Assembly: GCF_008801915.1 (NCBI RefSeq)
Contig: NZ_VZOV01000011.1
Span: 100,286-164,285, forward strand
Reading direction: 5' to 3'
Source: Cupriavidus gilardii
GTDB lineage: Bacteria > Pseudomonadota > Gammaproteobacteria > Burkholderiales > Burkholderiaceae
Length of the DNA stretch: 64,000 nt
In this document: positions 44,972 through 54,465 of the stretch, in pieces
How the letters are laid out: each line of letters begins with the position of its first letter
How positions within the stretch are numbered: position 1 is the first letter of the stretch
Made by a program: the position numbers and the translations under genes
Notes under the pieces: model-generated
The model's input: only the letters and a program-made list of their open reading frames with translations
Told to the model about the DNA's origin: nothing
The model's database searches: none

Positions 44972-45319
44972 CTACAGGCGGCGCCCGTCGAACGGGATGA
45001 CCTTGAGCTTGTCCAGGTCGATCCCCTCCAGGCAGCGCGCATTGACCGCCGCCGTCGGCTTGCCCTTCGGATCGATGGCTTCGCCGAACGGGCCGCAGCC
45101 GCACACCGGGCAGAAATGGTGGGCGATCTTCATCGTGTGGAAGCGATAGGTCGAGTAGTCCGACTCGGGCGTCTTCAGGTGCAGGCGCTCGCGCGGCACG
45201 AACCACAGCAGATGGCCGCGACGCTGGCAGATCGAGCAATTGCATGACAGCACGGCGTCGATCTCGCCCTCGACCTCGAATGCGATGCGGCCGCAATGGC
45301 AGCTGCCCTGGTATGGCAT
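44972..45319 (-). CDS. GFA-family (glutathione-dependent formaldehyde-activating) zinc protein
   Basis: 115 aa from ATG 45319 with GAGGAGA upstream. Zinc-binding pattern: 'GSCHCGRIAFEVEG', 'LSCNCSICQRRGHLLWFV' and 'HHFCPVCGCGPFGEA'. Mss4-like fold. The family name comes from an enzyme that adds glutathione to formaldehyde, but many members have no known role. The next gene downstream is a VOC protein in the same direction, 30 bases away. Confidence 0.92.
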   Translation of the reverse strand: MPYQGSCHCGRIAFEVEGEIDAVLSCNCSICQRRGHLLWFVPRERLHLKTPESDYSTYRFHTMKIAHHFCPVCGCGPFGEAIDPKGKPTAAVNARCLEGIDLDKLKVIPFDGRRL

Positions 45320-45498
45320 GGTGTTCTCCTCGGTTCCGTGGAAGGTGCCGCGGGTCGCTTCAGCGGGTGGGCTCCAGCCGGCGGGTCCGGGCTGGTGGCG
45401 GCGATTGTCGGTATCCCGACAGTGTAGCGGCATCAACCGGTGTCACAATGCCGGAATCCCCAAGAGCGCATCAGCGCCGACCCCACCAGGAGACCACC

Positions 45499-46113
45499 AT
45501 GAGCGAATCCCACCAGGCGCCGCGTGCGCGCTTCAGCCATATGGAACAGGGCACCCGCGAAGACTGGGCCGCGATCTCGGCCGAGTTCATGCCCTATGCC
45601 GCCGCGCTGCCCGACCGCGTGCTGGCCCATCTGCGGCTGCTCGACGGCGATTGCGGCGGCTTCCCGATCGACCGGCTGACCCACTGCCTGCAGACCGCCA
45701 CGCTGGCCCACCGCGACGGCCGCGACGAAGAATACGTGGTCTGCGCGCTGCTGCACGACATCGGCGACACGCTGGGCAGCTACAACCATCCGGACATCGC
45801 CGCGGCGATCCTGAAGCCCTTCGTCAGTGCCGAGAACCTGTGGATGGTGGAAAAGCACGGCGTGTTCCAGGGCTACTACTTCTTCCACCACCTGGGCCTG
45901 GACCGCAACCTGCGCGAGCAATTCCGCAGTCAGCCCGAGCTGTTCGAGCGCACCGCGGAGTTCTGCGCGAAGTACGATGCGGCGGCCTTCATGACCGACT
46001 ACGACACGCTGCCGCTGTCGTTCTTCGAGCCGATGGTGCGGCGCGTGTTCGCGCAGCCGAAGAACTCGATGTATGTGAAGAAGGGCGAGGACAAGCTGGC
46101 GCAGGTGGAGTAG
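45499..46113 (+). CDS. HD-domain metal-dependent phosphohydrolase/oxygenase-like protein
   Basis: 204 aa from ATG 45499 behind CAGGAGA. HD metal ligands: 'LTHCLQTATLAHRDG', 'VCALLHDIGDTLGSYNH' and the later 'MTDYDTLPLSFFEPMVRRVF'. The spacing with a second Asp resembles mixed-valent di-iron HD oxygenases of the PhnZ/TmpB and MIOX type as much as phosphohydrolases. Substrate unknown; no phosphonate genes nearby. A hairpin repeat lies between its end and the next gene. Confidence 0.85.
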   Translation: MSESHQAPRARFSHMEQGTREDWAAISAEFMPYAAALPDRVLAHLRLLDGDCGGFPIDRLTHCLQTATLAHRDGRDEEYVVCALLHDIGDTLGSYNHPDIAAAILKPFVSAENLWMVEKHGVFQGYYFFHHLGLDRNLREQFRSQPELFERTAEFCAKYDAAAFMTDYDTLPLSFFEPMVRRVFAQPKNSMYVKKGEDKLAQVE

Positions 46114-46144
46114 GGCAGCGACGGCATCCCGCGCCGGTTTTCTC

Positions 46145-46170
46145 CCCCTCTCCCACAAGTGAGAGAGGGG
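46145..46170. repeat. hairpin-forming intergenic repeat
   Basis: CCCCTCTC (46145-46152) and GAGAGGGG (46163-46170) pair around a 10-base loop, between two convergent genes. The C/T-rich left and G/A-rich right halves are the style of a dispersed palindromic repeat frequent in this group; copy number cannot be judged from one window. No T run on either strand. Confidence 0.6.
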
Positions 46171-46198
46171 AGCCAGCCCGCGGGGATCCAGGGTAGCC

Positions 46199-49100
46199 TC
46201 AAGCCGCCTGCTGCCCCTGCGCCGGATTCCTGAACTGCGCCAGCAGCGTCTGCCAGCGCGAGCGCGCTGCCTTCAGGTTGTTGGCCTTGACGTGGCCGAA
46301 GCCGCGGATGTCGTCGGGCAGGCTGGCCAGCGCCACCGCGGTGCCGTGGTTGGCGGCGTTCAGCCCCGCCGCCAGCTCGTCGAGCAGCGCCCGGTACTCG
46401 CCGATCAGCGCGCGCTCGGTGCGGCGCTCCTCGGTCTTGCCGAACACGTCCAGCGGACCGCCGCGCAGGCCCTTGAGCCTGGCCAGCAGCTTGAACATCG
46501 TCATCGTCGACGGGCCGAAGCGGCGCTTGATCAGCCGGCCCTGCTCGTCGTGCCTGGCGATCATCGGCGGCGCCAGCCAGAAGTTCAGCTGGTAGTCGCG
46601 GCCCGGCTCGCCCTCGAACTGGTTGCGCAGCTTGTCGAGGAAGACCGGATCGGTATAGAGCCGCGCGACCTCGTACTCGTCCTTGTAGGCCATCAGCTTG
46701 GCGAGGTTGCGTGCCACCGCCTCGGTCAGCGGCAGCGGCTTGCCTGCACCCACCAGCGCGCTCTCGGCCGCGCGCACGCGATTGACCGCATCGCGATAGG
46801 TCTGGGCATAGGCCGCGTCCTGGTAGGCGGTCAGGTGCTCGGCGCGATGGGCGATCAGCTTCTCCAGCAGCGCGCCCGACGAGGTCGGCAGCTTGACCAC
46901 GTCGGCGCCCTCGGCGGTGCGCTTCAGTTCGCCGGTCAGCGACAGCACATGCTCCGGGTCGTGCGCCATATGGCGGCCCCATTCGAACGCGGCCTTGTTC
47001 TTGTCGACCGACACGCCGTTCAGTTCGATCGCGCGCACCATCGCGTCCAGCGACAGCGGCACCCAGCCCTTCTGCCAGGCATAGCCGAGCACCAGCGGAT
47101 TGGTGTAGATCGCGTCGCCGAGCAGCGCCACCGCCAGCGCGCTGGCATTGACGAAGTCGCATTGCTCGCCGACCGCGTTGCGCACGTCCTGCTCGGCAGA
47201 CAGACCGGGGAACTGCCACTTCGGATTGCGGATGAACTCGGCGGTCGGGGTTTGCGCGGTATTGACGATCGCGCGCGTGCGTCCGGCCTGCGCCTTGGAC
47301 AGGACCTCGTCGGTGGCCGACACGATCGCATCGCAGCCGATCACCAGGTCCGCCTCGCCCATCGCGATGCGGGTGGCGTGGATGTCCTCGGGCCGCGCGG
47401 CGATCTGCACGTGCGACAGCACGGCGCCGCCCTTCTGCGCCAGGCCCGCCATGTCGAGCACCGTGACGCCCTTCTGTTCCAGGTGCGCGGCCATGCCGAG
47501 CAGGCCGCCGATGGTCACCACGCCGGTGCCGCCGACGCCGGTCACCAGCACGCCGTAGGGCTTCTCCAGCGCGGGCAGCGCCGGCTGGGGCAGCGGCGGC
47601 AGGTTGGCCATCGACACGCCGTGCGCCTCGGGCTTGCGCAGCTGCGCGCCCTCGGCCGTCACGAAGCTCGGGCAGAAGCCGTTCAGGCAGGAGAAGTCCT
47701 TGTTGCAGGACGACTGGTTGATCTTCCGCTTGGTGCCGAGCTCCGTTTCCAGCGGTTCGACCGACAGGCAGTTCGACTTGACCGAGCAGTCGCCGCAGCC
47801 CTCGCAGACGGTGTCGTTGATGAACACGCGGCGGGCCGGGTCGGGGAAGCTGCCGCGCTTGCGGCGGCGGCGCTTCTCGGTCGCGCAGGTCTGGTCGTAG
47901 ATCAGGATGGTGCAGCCCGGCACCTCGCGCAGCTCGCGCTGGACGCGGTCCAGATCGTTGCGATGGTGGATCCTCACGCCCGCCGGCAGCTTGATCGCGG
48001 CGCTGTACTTCTCCGGCTCGTCGGTGACGATGTCGATCCGCTTCGCGCCCTCGGCCGCGACCTGGAACGCGATGTCCTGCACCGACAGCTGGCCGTCGAC
48101 CGGCTGGCCGCCGGTCATCGCGACCGCGTCGTTGTACAGGATCTTGTAGGTGATATTGACGCCGGCCGCGATCGACGCACGGATCGCCAGCAGGCCCGAA
48201 TGGAAGTAGGTGCCGTCGCCGAGATTGGCGAACACGTGCTTGTCGCCGGCGAACGGCGCCTGGCCGATCCAGGCCACGCCCTCGCCGCCCATCTGGCTGA
48301 AGGTGCTGGTGCTGCGGTCCATCCAGACCGTCATGTAGTGGCAGCCGATGCCGGCCAGCGCCCGCGAGCCCTCGGGCACGTTGGTCGAGGTGTTGTGCGG
48401 GCAGCCCGAGCAGAACCAGGGCTTGCGCTCGGCCGCGACGCGGGGCGTGGCCAGCGCGCGCTCCTTGGCCTCGATCACCGCGATGCGCGCGGCGATGCGC
48501 GCGCGCACGTCGCTGGGCAGGTCGAACTTGTCCAGGCGCGTGGCGATCGCCTTGGCGATGATCGCCGGCGACAGCTCGTAGTGTGCCGGCAGCAGCCAGT
48601 TGCTCTGCGGGATCGACCACTCGCCGCCGGCATTGTCCTTCTCGTCGAACTTGCCGTAGACCTTGGGCCGGACGTCGTCGCGCCAGTTGTACAGCTCTTC
48701 CTTCAGCGCGTACTCCATGATCTGGCGCTTTTCCTCGACCACCAGGATTTCCTGCAGGCCTTGCGCGAACGCGCGCGCGCCCTGCGCTTCCAGCGGCCAG
48801 ACGCAGCCGACCTTGTACAGCCGGATGCCGATGCGCTCGCAGGTCTCCTTGTCCAGGCCCAGGTCGGTCAGCGCCTGGCGCGTGTCGAGGTAGGCCTTGC
48901 CGCCGGTCATGATGCCGAAGCGCGCGTGCGGCGAATCGATTTCGATGCGGTCGATCCGGTTGGCCCGCACATAGGCCAGCGCCGCGTACCACTTGTAGTC
49001 GAGCAGCCGCGCTTCCTGCTCCAGCGGCGGATCGGGCCAGCGGATGTTGAGGCCGCCCGGCGGCATCGCGAAGTCCTGCGGCAGCGCGATCTGCACGCGG

Positions 49101-49792
49101 TGCGGATCGAGCTCGACCGAGGCCGACGATTCGACCACGTCGGTGACGCACTTCATCGCCACCCACAGGCCCGAGTAGCGGCTCATCGCCCAGCCATGCA
49201 GACCGTAGTCCAGGTATTCCTGCACGTTGGCGGGGAACAGCACGGGCAGCCCGCAGGCCTTGAAGATGTGCTCGGACTGGTGCGCCAGCGTCGACGACTT
49301 GGCCGAGTGGTCGTCGCCGGCCAGCACCAGCACGCCACCGTGCTTCGACGAGCCGGCCGAGTTCGCATGCTTGAAGACGTCGCCGGTGCGGTCCACGCCC
49401 GGGCCCTTGCCGTACCACATGCCGAACACGCCGTCGTATTTCGCGCCCGGGTACATGTTGACCTGCTGCGAACCCCATACCGCAGTGGCGGCCAGGTCCT
49501 CGTTCAGGCCCGGCTGGAACACGATGTTGTGGCCGGCCAGGTGCGACTTGGCCTTCCACAGCGCCTGGTCCAGCGCGCCCAGCGGCGAGCCGCGATAGCC
49601 CGAGATGAAGCCGGCGGTATTGAGGCCGGCGGCGCGATCGCGTTCCTGCTGCAGCATCGGCAGACGGACCAGCGCCTGCGTGCCGCTGATGTAGATGCGG
49701 CCGCGTTCGAGCGTGTATTTGTCGTCGAGGGTAACGTTGGCGAGCGCGCGACGGATGGCGTCGCTGACCGGGGCGGTCAGGGGGGCATTCAT
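46199..49792 (-). CDS. fused indolepyruvate ferredoxin oxidoreductase (IorA-IorB type)
   Basis: 1197 aa from ATG 49792 (GAGGAG upstream). One chain holds a thiamine-diphosphate half (about 1-640; 'FISGYRGSPLGALDQAL', 'WFCSGCPHNTSTNVPEG', 'NLGDGTYFHSGLLAIRA'), a cysteine cluster region ('VCEGCGDCSVKSNCLSVEPL', 'SSCNKDFSCLNGFCPSFVTA') for Fe-S binding, and a gamma-type domain ('VTGVGGTGVVTIGGLLGMAA', 'QKGGAVLSHVQIA'). Such enzymes oxidatively decarboxylate aryl or branched-chain 2-oxo acids to acyl-CoA during amino-acid breakdown. Similar fused proteins of about 1150-1200 aa are typical of beta- and alpha-proteobacteria. Confidence 0.95.
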   Translation of the reverse strand: MNAPLTAPVSDAIRRALANVTLDDKYTLERGRIYISGTQALVRLPMLQQERDRAAGLNTAGFISGYRGSPLGALDQALWKAKSHLAGHNIVFQPGLNEDLAATAVWGSQQVNMYPGAKYDGVFGMWYGKGPGVDRTGDVFKHANSAGSSKHGGVLVLAGDDHSAKSSTLAHQSEHIFKACGLPVLFPANVQEYLDYGLHGWAMSRYSGLWVAMKCVTDVVESSASVELDPHRVQIALPQDFAMPPGGLNIRWPDPPLEQEARLLDYKWYAALAYVRANRIDRIEIDSPHARFGIMTGGKAYLDTRQALTDLGLDKETCERIGIRLYKVGCVWPLEAQGARAFAQGLQEILVVEEKRQIMEYALKEELYNWRDDVRPKVYGKFDEKDNAGGEWSIPQSNWLLPAHYELSPAIIAKAIATRLDKFDLPSDVRARIAARIAVIEAKERALATPRVAAERKPWFCSGCPHNTSTNVPEGSRALAGIGCHYMTVWMDRSTSTFSQMGGEGVAWIGQAPFAGDKHVFANLGDGTYFHSGLLAIRASIAAGVNITYKILYNDAVAMTGGQPVDGQLSVQDIAFQVAAEGAKRIDIVTDEPEKYSAAIKLPAGVRIHHRNDLDRVQRELREVPGCTILIYDQTCATEKRRRRKRGSFPDPARRVFINDTVCEGCGDCSVKSNCLSVEPLETELGTKRKINQSSCNKDFSCLNGFCPSFVTAEGAQLRKPEAHGVSMANLPPLPQPALPALEKPYGVLVTGVGGTGVVTIGGLLGMAAHLEQKGVTVLDMAGLAQKGGAVLSHVQIAARPEDIHATRIAMGEADLVIGCDAIVSATDEVLSKAQAGRTRAIVNTAQTPTAEFIRNPKWQFPGLSAEQDVRNAVGEQCDFVNASALAVALLGDAIYTNPLVLGYAWQKGWVPLSLDAMVRAIELNGVSVDKNKAAFEWGRHMAHDPEHVLSLTGELKRTAEGADVVKLPTSSGALLEKLIAHRAEHLTAYQDAAYAQTYRDAVNRVRAAESALVGAGKPLPLTEAVARNLAKLMAYKDEYEVARLYTDPVFLDKLRNQFEGEPGRDYQLNFWLAPPMIARHDEQGRLIKRRFGPSTMTMFKLLARLKGLRGGPLDVFGKTEERRTERALIGEYRALLDELAAGLNAANHGTAVALASLPDDIRGFGHVKANNLKAARSRWQTLLAQFRNPAQGQQAA

Positions 49793-50103
49793 GGGTGCTC
49801 CTCTTCGGGCATGTTGTCGGGATCGCCGACACACTTCAGTGGTGGGCAGCCGCGGCAGGCCTCTTGTGAAGGCGTTGGCGACCGTGTCTCTGCCCGGCAT
49901 GGTAGCACCGGCGACGTTGACACGGCACCCTGCGGCGCAGCATCCCAAGCCCCTTCCGGCTCGGCGATTTCCCGAATGGACAAGCCCCGGCGTGTACACT
50001 GCACTGCATCCAAGCCCGGCAGCGGGCGGCGTCCGCCGGATGCCCCCCGCCGCGGTGGTGCAACCTCCCACTGCTGGAGCGACCGCTCCCCCAGGACAAA
50101 CCG
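49793..50103. other. divergent intergenic region
   Basis: 311 bases between the oxidoreductase and the NYN gene. The oxidoreductase ribosome site (complement of 49799-49806) is visible. I see no convincing promoter: TGGACA (49977-49982) and TACACT (49995-50000) are only 12 bases apart. No gene or repeat recognised. Confidence 0.4.
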
Positions 50104-51495
50104 ATGAATCCAAATCCTCGCCAGGGCACCGCGACCCTGGCCGTTCTGATCGACGCCGACAATGCCGGGCCCGGCATCGTCGAAGGCCTGCTGGCCGAAG
50201 TGGCCAAGTACGGCGTGGCCGCCGTCAAGCGCATCTACGGCGACTGGACCAAGCCCAATCTGTCGGGCTGGAAGGAATGCCTGCTGTCGCATTCGATCCA
50301 GCCGATCCAGCAGTTCCGCTACACGGTCGGCAAGAACGCCACCGACAGCGCGATGATCATCGACGCGATGGACCTGCTGTACACCGGCCGATTCGACGGC
50401 TTCTGCATCGTCTCCAGCGACAGCGATTTCACGCGGCTGGCCTCGCGCATCCGCGAGCAGGGCCTGACGGTCTACGGCTTCGGCGAGCGCAAGACGCCCA
50501 AGCCCTTCGTCACCGCCTGCGACAAGTTCATCTACTCGGATCTGCTGCGCGGCGACGTCGGTGCCGACGAGGCGGACGAGGCCGCCGCGCCTGCGCGCCG
50601 CCGCAGCGGCGGCGAGCTACGGCAGGACACGCGCCTCGTGCGGCTGCTGCAATCGGCCGCGCAGGCGGTCTCGGACGAGGAGGGTTGGACCACGCTGGGC
50701 AGCATGGGCACCCACATCGCCAAGCAGGCGCCCGAATTCGATTCGCGCAACTACGGCTACGGCAAGCTGTCGGAGCTGGTTGCCGCGACCGGCCTGTTCG
50801 AGGTCGAGACCCGCAACGGCGGCAACAACAAGACCATCTGGGTCCGGCTCAAGCGCCGCGGCGAGCAGCGCAGTGGCGAACAGCGAGGCGGTGAGCAGCG
50901 AGGCGGCGAACAGCGCGGCGGCGAGCAGCGGGGTGGTGAGCAGCGGGGTGGTGAACAGCGAGCCGGTGAGCAGCGGGGAGACAGGCACGACCACGCGGGG
51001 CAGGGTGGCCAGGGGCGGGGCGGTCAGCGCGGACGCGGCAGCGCGGCCCCGGAACCGGCACTGGAACCCGCACTGGAACCGGCACCGGCCGAAGCCGCGC
51101 CGGCCGTCGGCGAACCCGTGCCCGCGCCCGAGCCGGAGCAGTTCGACGAGCCCGCGGTAGCCGCCGCGACCGAGCAGGCCGGCCATGCCGCCCATGGCAA
51201 TCCCGAACCCGCGGCGGCGCCGCGCTCGGCGCGCGGCCGCCGGGCCTCGCGCCGTCCGGACGTGAAGCTCAGCGACACGCCATGGCCGATCGACAGCACG
51301 GTGTTTGCCGCGCCGGCCGCGGCGGGTGAAGCGCTGGAGGTTCCAGGCGCCGACGCGCCGGCGATGGCCGAGCCGGAGGAACCGGTGGAAACCGCCGGAT
51401 CGGTGCAGTCCAGCGAGGCCGCGCCGCCCGCACGCAAGCGCCGCAGCCCGGCTCCGCGCAAGCGCGCAGCGAAGAAGTCGGCGGCTGCGGAATAA
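50104..51495 (+). CDS. NYN-domain (PIN-like nuclease) protein with LOTUS-type domain and GEQRG repeats
   Basis: 463 aa. N-terminal NYN fold (about 1-150): acidic 'LAVLIDADNAGPGIVEGLL', 'KNATDSAMIIDAMDLLYTG' and 'FCIVSSDSDFTRLASRIRE', the Asp set of LabA-type nucleases. A second small domain (about 175-255; 'RLVRLLQSAAQAVSDEEGWT', 'RNYGYGKLSELVAATG') has the OST-HTH/LOTUS pattern that in other proteins binds RNA. Then eight GEQRG pentapeptides, an RG-rich stretch, an Ala/Pro/Glu linker and a Lys/Arg-rich tail, all likely disordered and RNA-binding. An RNA-processing role is inferred. Confidence 0.88.
   Translation: MNPNPRQGTATLAVLIDADNAGPGIVEGLLAEVAKYGVAAVKRIYGDWTKPNLSGWKECLLSHSIQPIQQFRYTVGKNATDSAMIIDAMDLLYTGRFDGFCIVSSDSDFTRLASRIREQGLTVYGFGERKTPKPFVTACDKFIYSDLLRGDVGADEADEAAAPARRRSGGELRQDTRLVRLLQSAAQAVSDEEGWTTLGSMGTHIAKQAPEFDSRNYGYGKLSELVAATGLFEVETRNGGNNKTIWVRLKRRGEQRSGEQRGGEQRGGEQRGGEQRGGEQRGGEQRAGEQRGDRHDHAGQGGQGRGGQRGRGSAAPEPALEPALEPAPAEAAPAVGEPVPAPEPEQFDEPAVAAATEQAGHAAHGNPEPAAAPRSARGRRASRRPDVKLSDTPWPIDSTVFAAPAAAGEALEVPGADAPAMAEPEEPVETAGSVQSSEAAPPARKRRSPAPRKRAAKKSAAAE
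50860..50979 (+). repeat. 15-base tandem repeat, eight units, coding for GEQRG
   Basis: Eight in-frame copies of a 15-base unit encode GEQRS-(GEQRG)5-GEQRA-GEQRG. Units differ only at wobble positions (GGC/GGT, GAG/GAA, CGC/CGA/CGG), so the array is recent and could vary in copy number without shifting the frame. Confidence 0.92.
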
Positions 51496-51543
51496 CGCCG
51501 AGAAGTCGATCGTTCCGGTCCGCCTCGCGCGGCGGACCGCGCG

Positions 51544-52761
51544 CTACCTCACCAGCTGATTGATCTCGATGATCGGCATCAGCACCGCCAGCACGATCAG
51601 CAGCACCACCACGCCCATCGTCAGGATCAGCAGCGGTTCGAGCAGGCTGGTCAGGAACAGCGTGCGCCGTTCCAGTTCCTGCGCCTCGCCCTGCGCGGCG
51701 CGCTCCAGCATCGTCGGCAGATTGCCGGTGGCTTCGCCGGAGCGGATCAGGTGCACCAGCACCGGCGGAAACTGGTTCTGCGCGGCCAGCGCGCGCGCCA
51801 GCGACGAGCCCTCGCGCACGCGCGTGGTGGCGTCCTCGACGTTGGCGCGCAGTGCCTCGTTGCCCAGCGTCTCGCCCGCGGCCTGCAGGCTGCGCAGGAT
51901 CGGCACGCCGGCCGACACCAGGATCGCCAGCGTGCTGGCAAAGCGCGCGGTGTTGTAGCCGCGGATCAGCTTGCCGGCCAGCGGCGCGGTCAGCAGCCAG
52001 CGATGCCATTCGAGCCGCACGCCGGGCTGGCGCAGCATGGCGCGGACCGCCATCACCGCCAGCACCAGCACGATCAGCGCGGCCCACCACCATTGCCGCA
52101 CGAAGTCGGACAGCGCCAGCATGATCACCGTCAGCAACGGCAGCTTCTGCTTGGTGTTGGCGAACACGCTGACCACCTGCGGCACCACGTACGACAGCAG
52201 GAAGATCACGATCGCGAATGCCACCACGGTGACGATGGCCGGATAGGTGAAGGCCAGCCGGATCTTCGCGGTCAGCGCGTTGCGGGTCTCGATGTAGCCG
52301 GCCAGCTTCTCCAGCACCAGGCCCAGGTGGCCCGAGTGCTCGCCGGCGGAGACCAGCGCGCGATAGATGTCGGGGAAGTCGCGCGGGTGCTGCGACAGCG
52401 CGACCGACAGCGCGCTGCCGCCCATCACCTCGGCGCGCACGCCGGCCAGCAGCTCGTGCACGTAGGCGCGCTCGGCCTGGTCGGCCAGCGCCGCCAGCGC
52501 TTCATCCAGCGGCAGGCCGGCGACGATCAGGCTGGCCAGCTGGCGCGTGAACAGCGCCAGCTCCTGCGTCGACAGCCGGCGGCCGAAGCCGACCGCGCTG
52601 CCGCGCGCGGCCTGCGCCGCGCTGCCCAGCGCATCGACGGTCAGCGGGGTCAGCCCGCGCGTGCGCAGATGGGTGCGGGCCTGCTTCGGGCTGTCGGCCT
52701 CGATGACGCCGCGGTCGGTCTTGCCGGCGGCGTCGACGGCTTCATAGCGGTAGGCTGGCAT
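51544..52761 (-). CDS. gspF: type II secretion inner-membrane platform protein GspF
   Basis: 405 aa. Start 'MPAYRYEAVDAAGKTDRGVI' is standard. Two T2SF domains ('LALFTRQLASLIVAGLPLDE' and 'RFASTLAILVSAGVPILRSL') with three transmembrane helices ('IVTVVAFAIVIFLLSYVVPQ', 'WWWAALIVLVLAVMAVRAM', C-terminal 'LILTMGVVVLLIVLAVLMPI'). It anchors the ATPase GspE and helps pull pseudopilin subunits. Last gene of the gsp operon. Confidence 0.97.
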   Translation of the reverse strand: MPAYRYEAVDAAGKTDRGVIEADSPKQARTHLRTRGLTPLTVDALGSAAQAARGSAVGFGRRLSTQELALFTRQLASLIVAGLPLDEALAALADQAERAYVHELLAGVRAEVMGGSALSVALSQHPRDFPDIYRALVSAGEHSGHLGLVLEKLAGYIETRNALTAKIRLAFTYPAIVTVVAFAIVIFLLSYVVPQVVSVFANTKQKLPLLTVIMLALSDFVRQWWWAALIVLVLAVMAVRAMLRQPGVRLEWHRWLLTAPLAGKLIRGYNTARFASTLAILVSAGVPILRSLQAAGETLGNEALRANVEDATTRVREGSSLARALAAQNQFPPVLVHLIRSGEATGNLPTMLERAAQGEAQELERRTLFLTSLLEPLLILTMGVVVLLIVLAVLMPIIEINQLVR

Positions 52762-52853
52762 GGCTCAGGTCACGGGGTTCGGTGGCACGGACCTCGGCAC
52801 GGGGCGCGCTCGCAAGCGTTCCATCCCGGCTTCAATCGCGCTTCGATCGCGCT

Positions 52854-54437
52854 TCAATCGCGCGTCACGCGCAGCACCTCTTCCAGCGAGGTCGCGCCGC
52901 TGTCGATCCAGCGCTGCGCGTCGCCGCGCATCGTATGCATGCCGTTGGCGAGCGCGGTCTGCTTGATTTCGGATTCGGGCGACTGGCGATGGATCATCGT
53001 GCGGATGCGGTCGTCGACCACCAGCAGCTCGTAGACGCCCATCCGGCCCTGGTAGCCCGATTGCCCGCACTTGTCGCAGCCGACCGGGTGCCACAGCTTC
53101 TGCAGCGGCTTGCCGTCGGCCAGCAGCGTCTCGGCTTGCGCCGGCGTTACCGCGATGGTCTCCTCGCGTTTGCACTGCGGGCACAGCCGGCGTACCAGCC
53201 GCTGCGCCAGCACGCCGAGCAGCGACGACGACAGCAGGAAGGGCTCGATCCCCATGTCGACCAGCCGGGTCACCGCCGAGGCCGAGTCGTTGGTGTGCAG
53301 CGTCGCCAGCACCAGGTGGCCGGTCAGCGAGGCCTGCACCGCAATCTGCGCGGTTTCGAGGTCGCGGATCTCGCCGATCATCACCACGTCCGGGTCCTGG
53401 CGCAGGATCGCGCGCAGCGCCTTGGCGAAGGTCATGTCGATGCGCGCATTGACCTGGGTCTGGCCGATGCCGTCGAGGTCGTATTCGATCGGATCCTCGA
53501 CCGTCATGATGTTGGTGGTGCGCGCATCGAGCCGCGACAGCGCCGCGTACAGCGTGGTGGTCTTGCCGGAGCCGGTCGGGCCGGTCACCAGCACGATGCC
53601 GTGCGGCTGGCGGATCAGCTCGTCGAAGGCGTGCAGCGTGGCGGGCGCCATGCCGAGCTTGGCCAGGTCGAGCCGGCCGGCCTCCTTGTCGAGCAGACGC
53701 AGCACGGCGCGCTCGCCGTGGCCGGTCGGCAGCGTCGACACCCGCACGTCGACCGGCCGCCCGCCGACGCGCAGCGTGATGCGGCCATCCTGCGGCAGCC
53801 GCTTCTCGGCGATGTCGAGCTGGGCCATGATCTTGATCCGCGAGATCAGCGCGCCGTGCAGCGCCTTCTTCGGCCGCACCACGTCGCGCAGCGTGCCGTC
53901 GACGCGAAAGCGCACCACCGAGGCCGATTCGAACGGCTCGATATGGATGTCCGAGGCGCCTTCGCGCGCGGCCTGCGTCAGCAGCGCGTTGATCATGCGG
54001 ATGATCGGCGCGTCGTCCTCCGATTCGAGCAGGTCCTCGACCGCGGGAATGTCCTGCATCAGCCGCGACAGGTCGACCTCGCCCTCGACTTCGCCGACGA
54101 CCTGCGCGGCGGTGCCGTCCTGGCGGTTGTAGGCGTCGGACATCGCCCGTTCCAGCGCTTCGGGGTCGAGCACGCGCAGATGCAGCGGGCCGTGCACGCG
54201 CGCGAGCTCGGCCAGCGCCGCCGGCGAGGTCGCGCGGCTGACCCAGACCTCGAGCCCGTCGGCGCGCTGGTGCGCGACCAGCAGCCTGGCCTCGCGCGCG
54301 AAGCCGTAGGGCACCAGGCGCGCCGCGATCGGGGAGGACAGCGGCGTGTCGACGGGGCTCGCGGCGGCGTTGGCGTTGGCCGGGGCGCCGGGCGCCGGCG
54401 CGGCCGGGCCGGGAAGGGAAGAGGGGACTGTCGCCAT
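52854..54437 (-). CDS. gspE: type II secretion ATPase GspE
   Basis: 527 aa from ATG 54437; longer frames are shadow. Order: an Ala/Pro-rich leader, N1E/N2E region, and the ATPase with Walker A 'VTGPTGSGKTTTLYAALS', Asp box 'IMTVEDPIEYDLDGIGQTQV', Walker B 'ILRQDPDVVMIGEIRDLETA', His box 'LTGHLVLATLHTND', and the tetracysteine zinc finger 'LCPQCKREE...CDKCGQSGYQG'. It powers pseudopilus assembly from the cytoplasmic face. 92 bases before gspF. Confidence 0.97.
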   Translation of the reverse strand: MATVPSSLPGPAAPAPGAPANANAAASPVDTPLSSPIAARLVPYGFAREARLLVAHQRADGLEVWVSRATSPAALAELARVHGPLHLRVLDPEALERAMSDAYNRQDGTAAQVVGEVEGEVDLSRLMQDIPAVEDLLESEDDAPIIRMINALLTQAAREGASDIHIEPFESASVVRFRVDGTLRDVVRPKKALHGALISRIKIMAQLDIAEKRLPQDGRITLRVGGRPVDVRVSTLPTGHGERAVLRLLDKEAGRLDLAKLGMAPATLHAFDELIRQPHGIVLVTGPTGSGKTTTLYAALSRLDARTTNIMTVEDPIEYDLDGIGQTQVNARIDMTFAKALRAILRQDPDVVMIGEIRDLETAQIAVQASLTGHLVLATLHTNDSASAVTRLVDMGIEPFLLSSSLLGVLAQRLVRRLCPQCKREETIAVTPAQAETLLADGKPLQKLWHPVGCDKCGQSGYQGRMGVYELLVVDDRIRTMIHRQSPESEIKQTALANGMHTMRGDAQRWIDSGATSLEEVLRVTRD

Positions 54438-54465
54438 CGTGATCGCCTGTATGGTCTGCCCGCGT

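Noticed and set aside
49977..50000. Promoter TGGACA/TACACT for the NYN gene
   Set aside because: Spacer of 12 bases is too short for a sigma-70 promoter.
46292..50107. 1271-aa open frame opposite the indolepyruvate oxidoreductase
   Set aside because: Antisense shadow: the - strand encodes a complete, recognisable enzyme throughout.
50860..50979. CRISPR-like array
   Set aside because: Units are contiguous 15-base coding repeats without spacers and lie in frame inside a gene.
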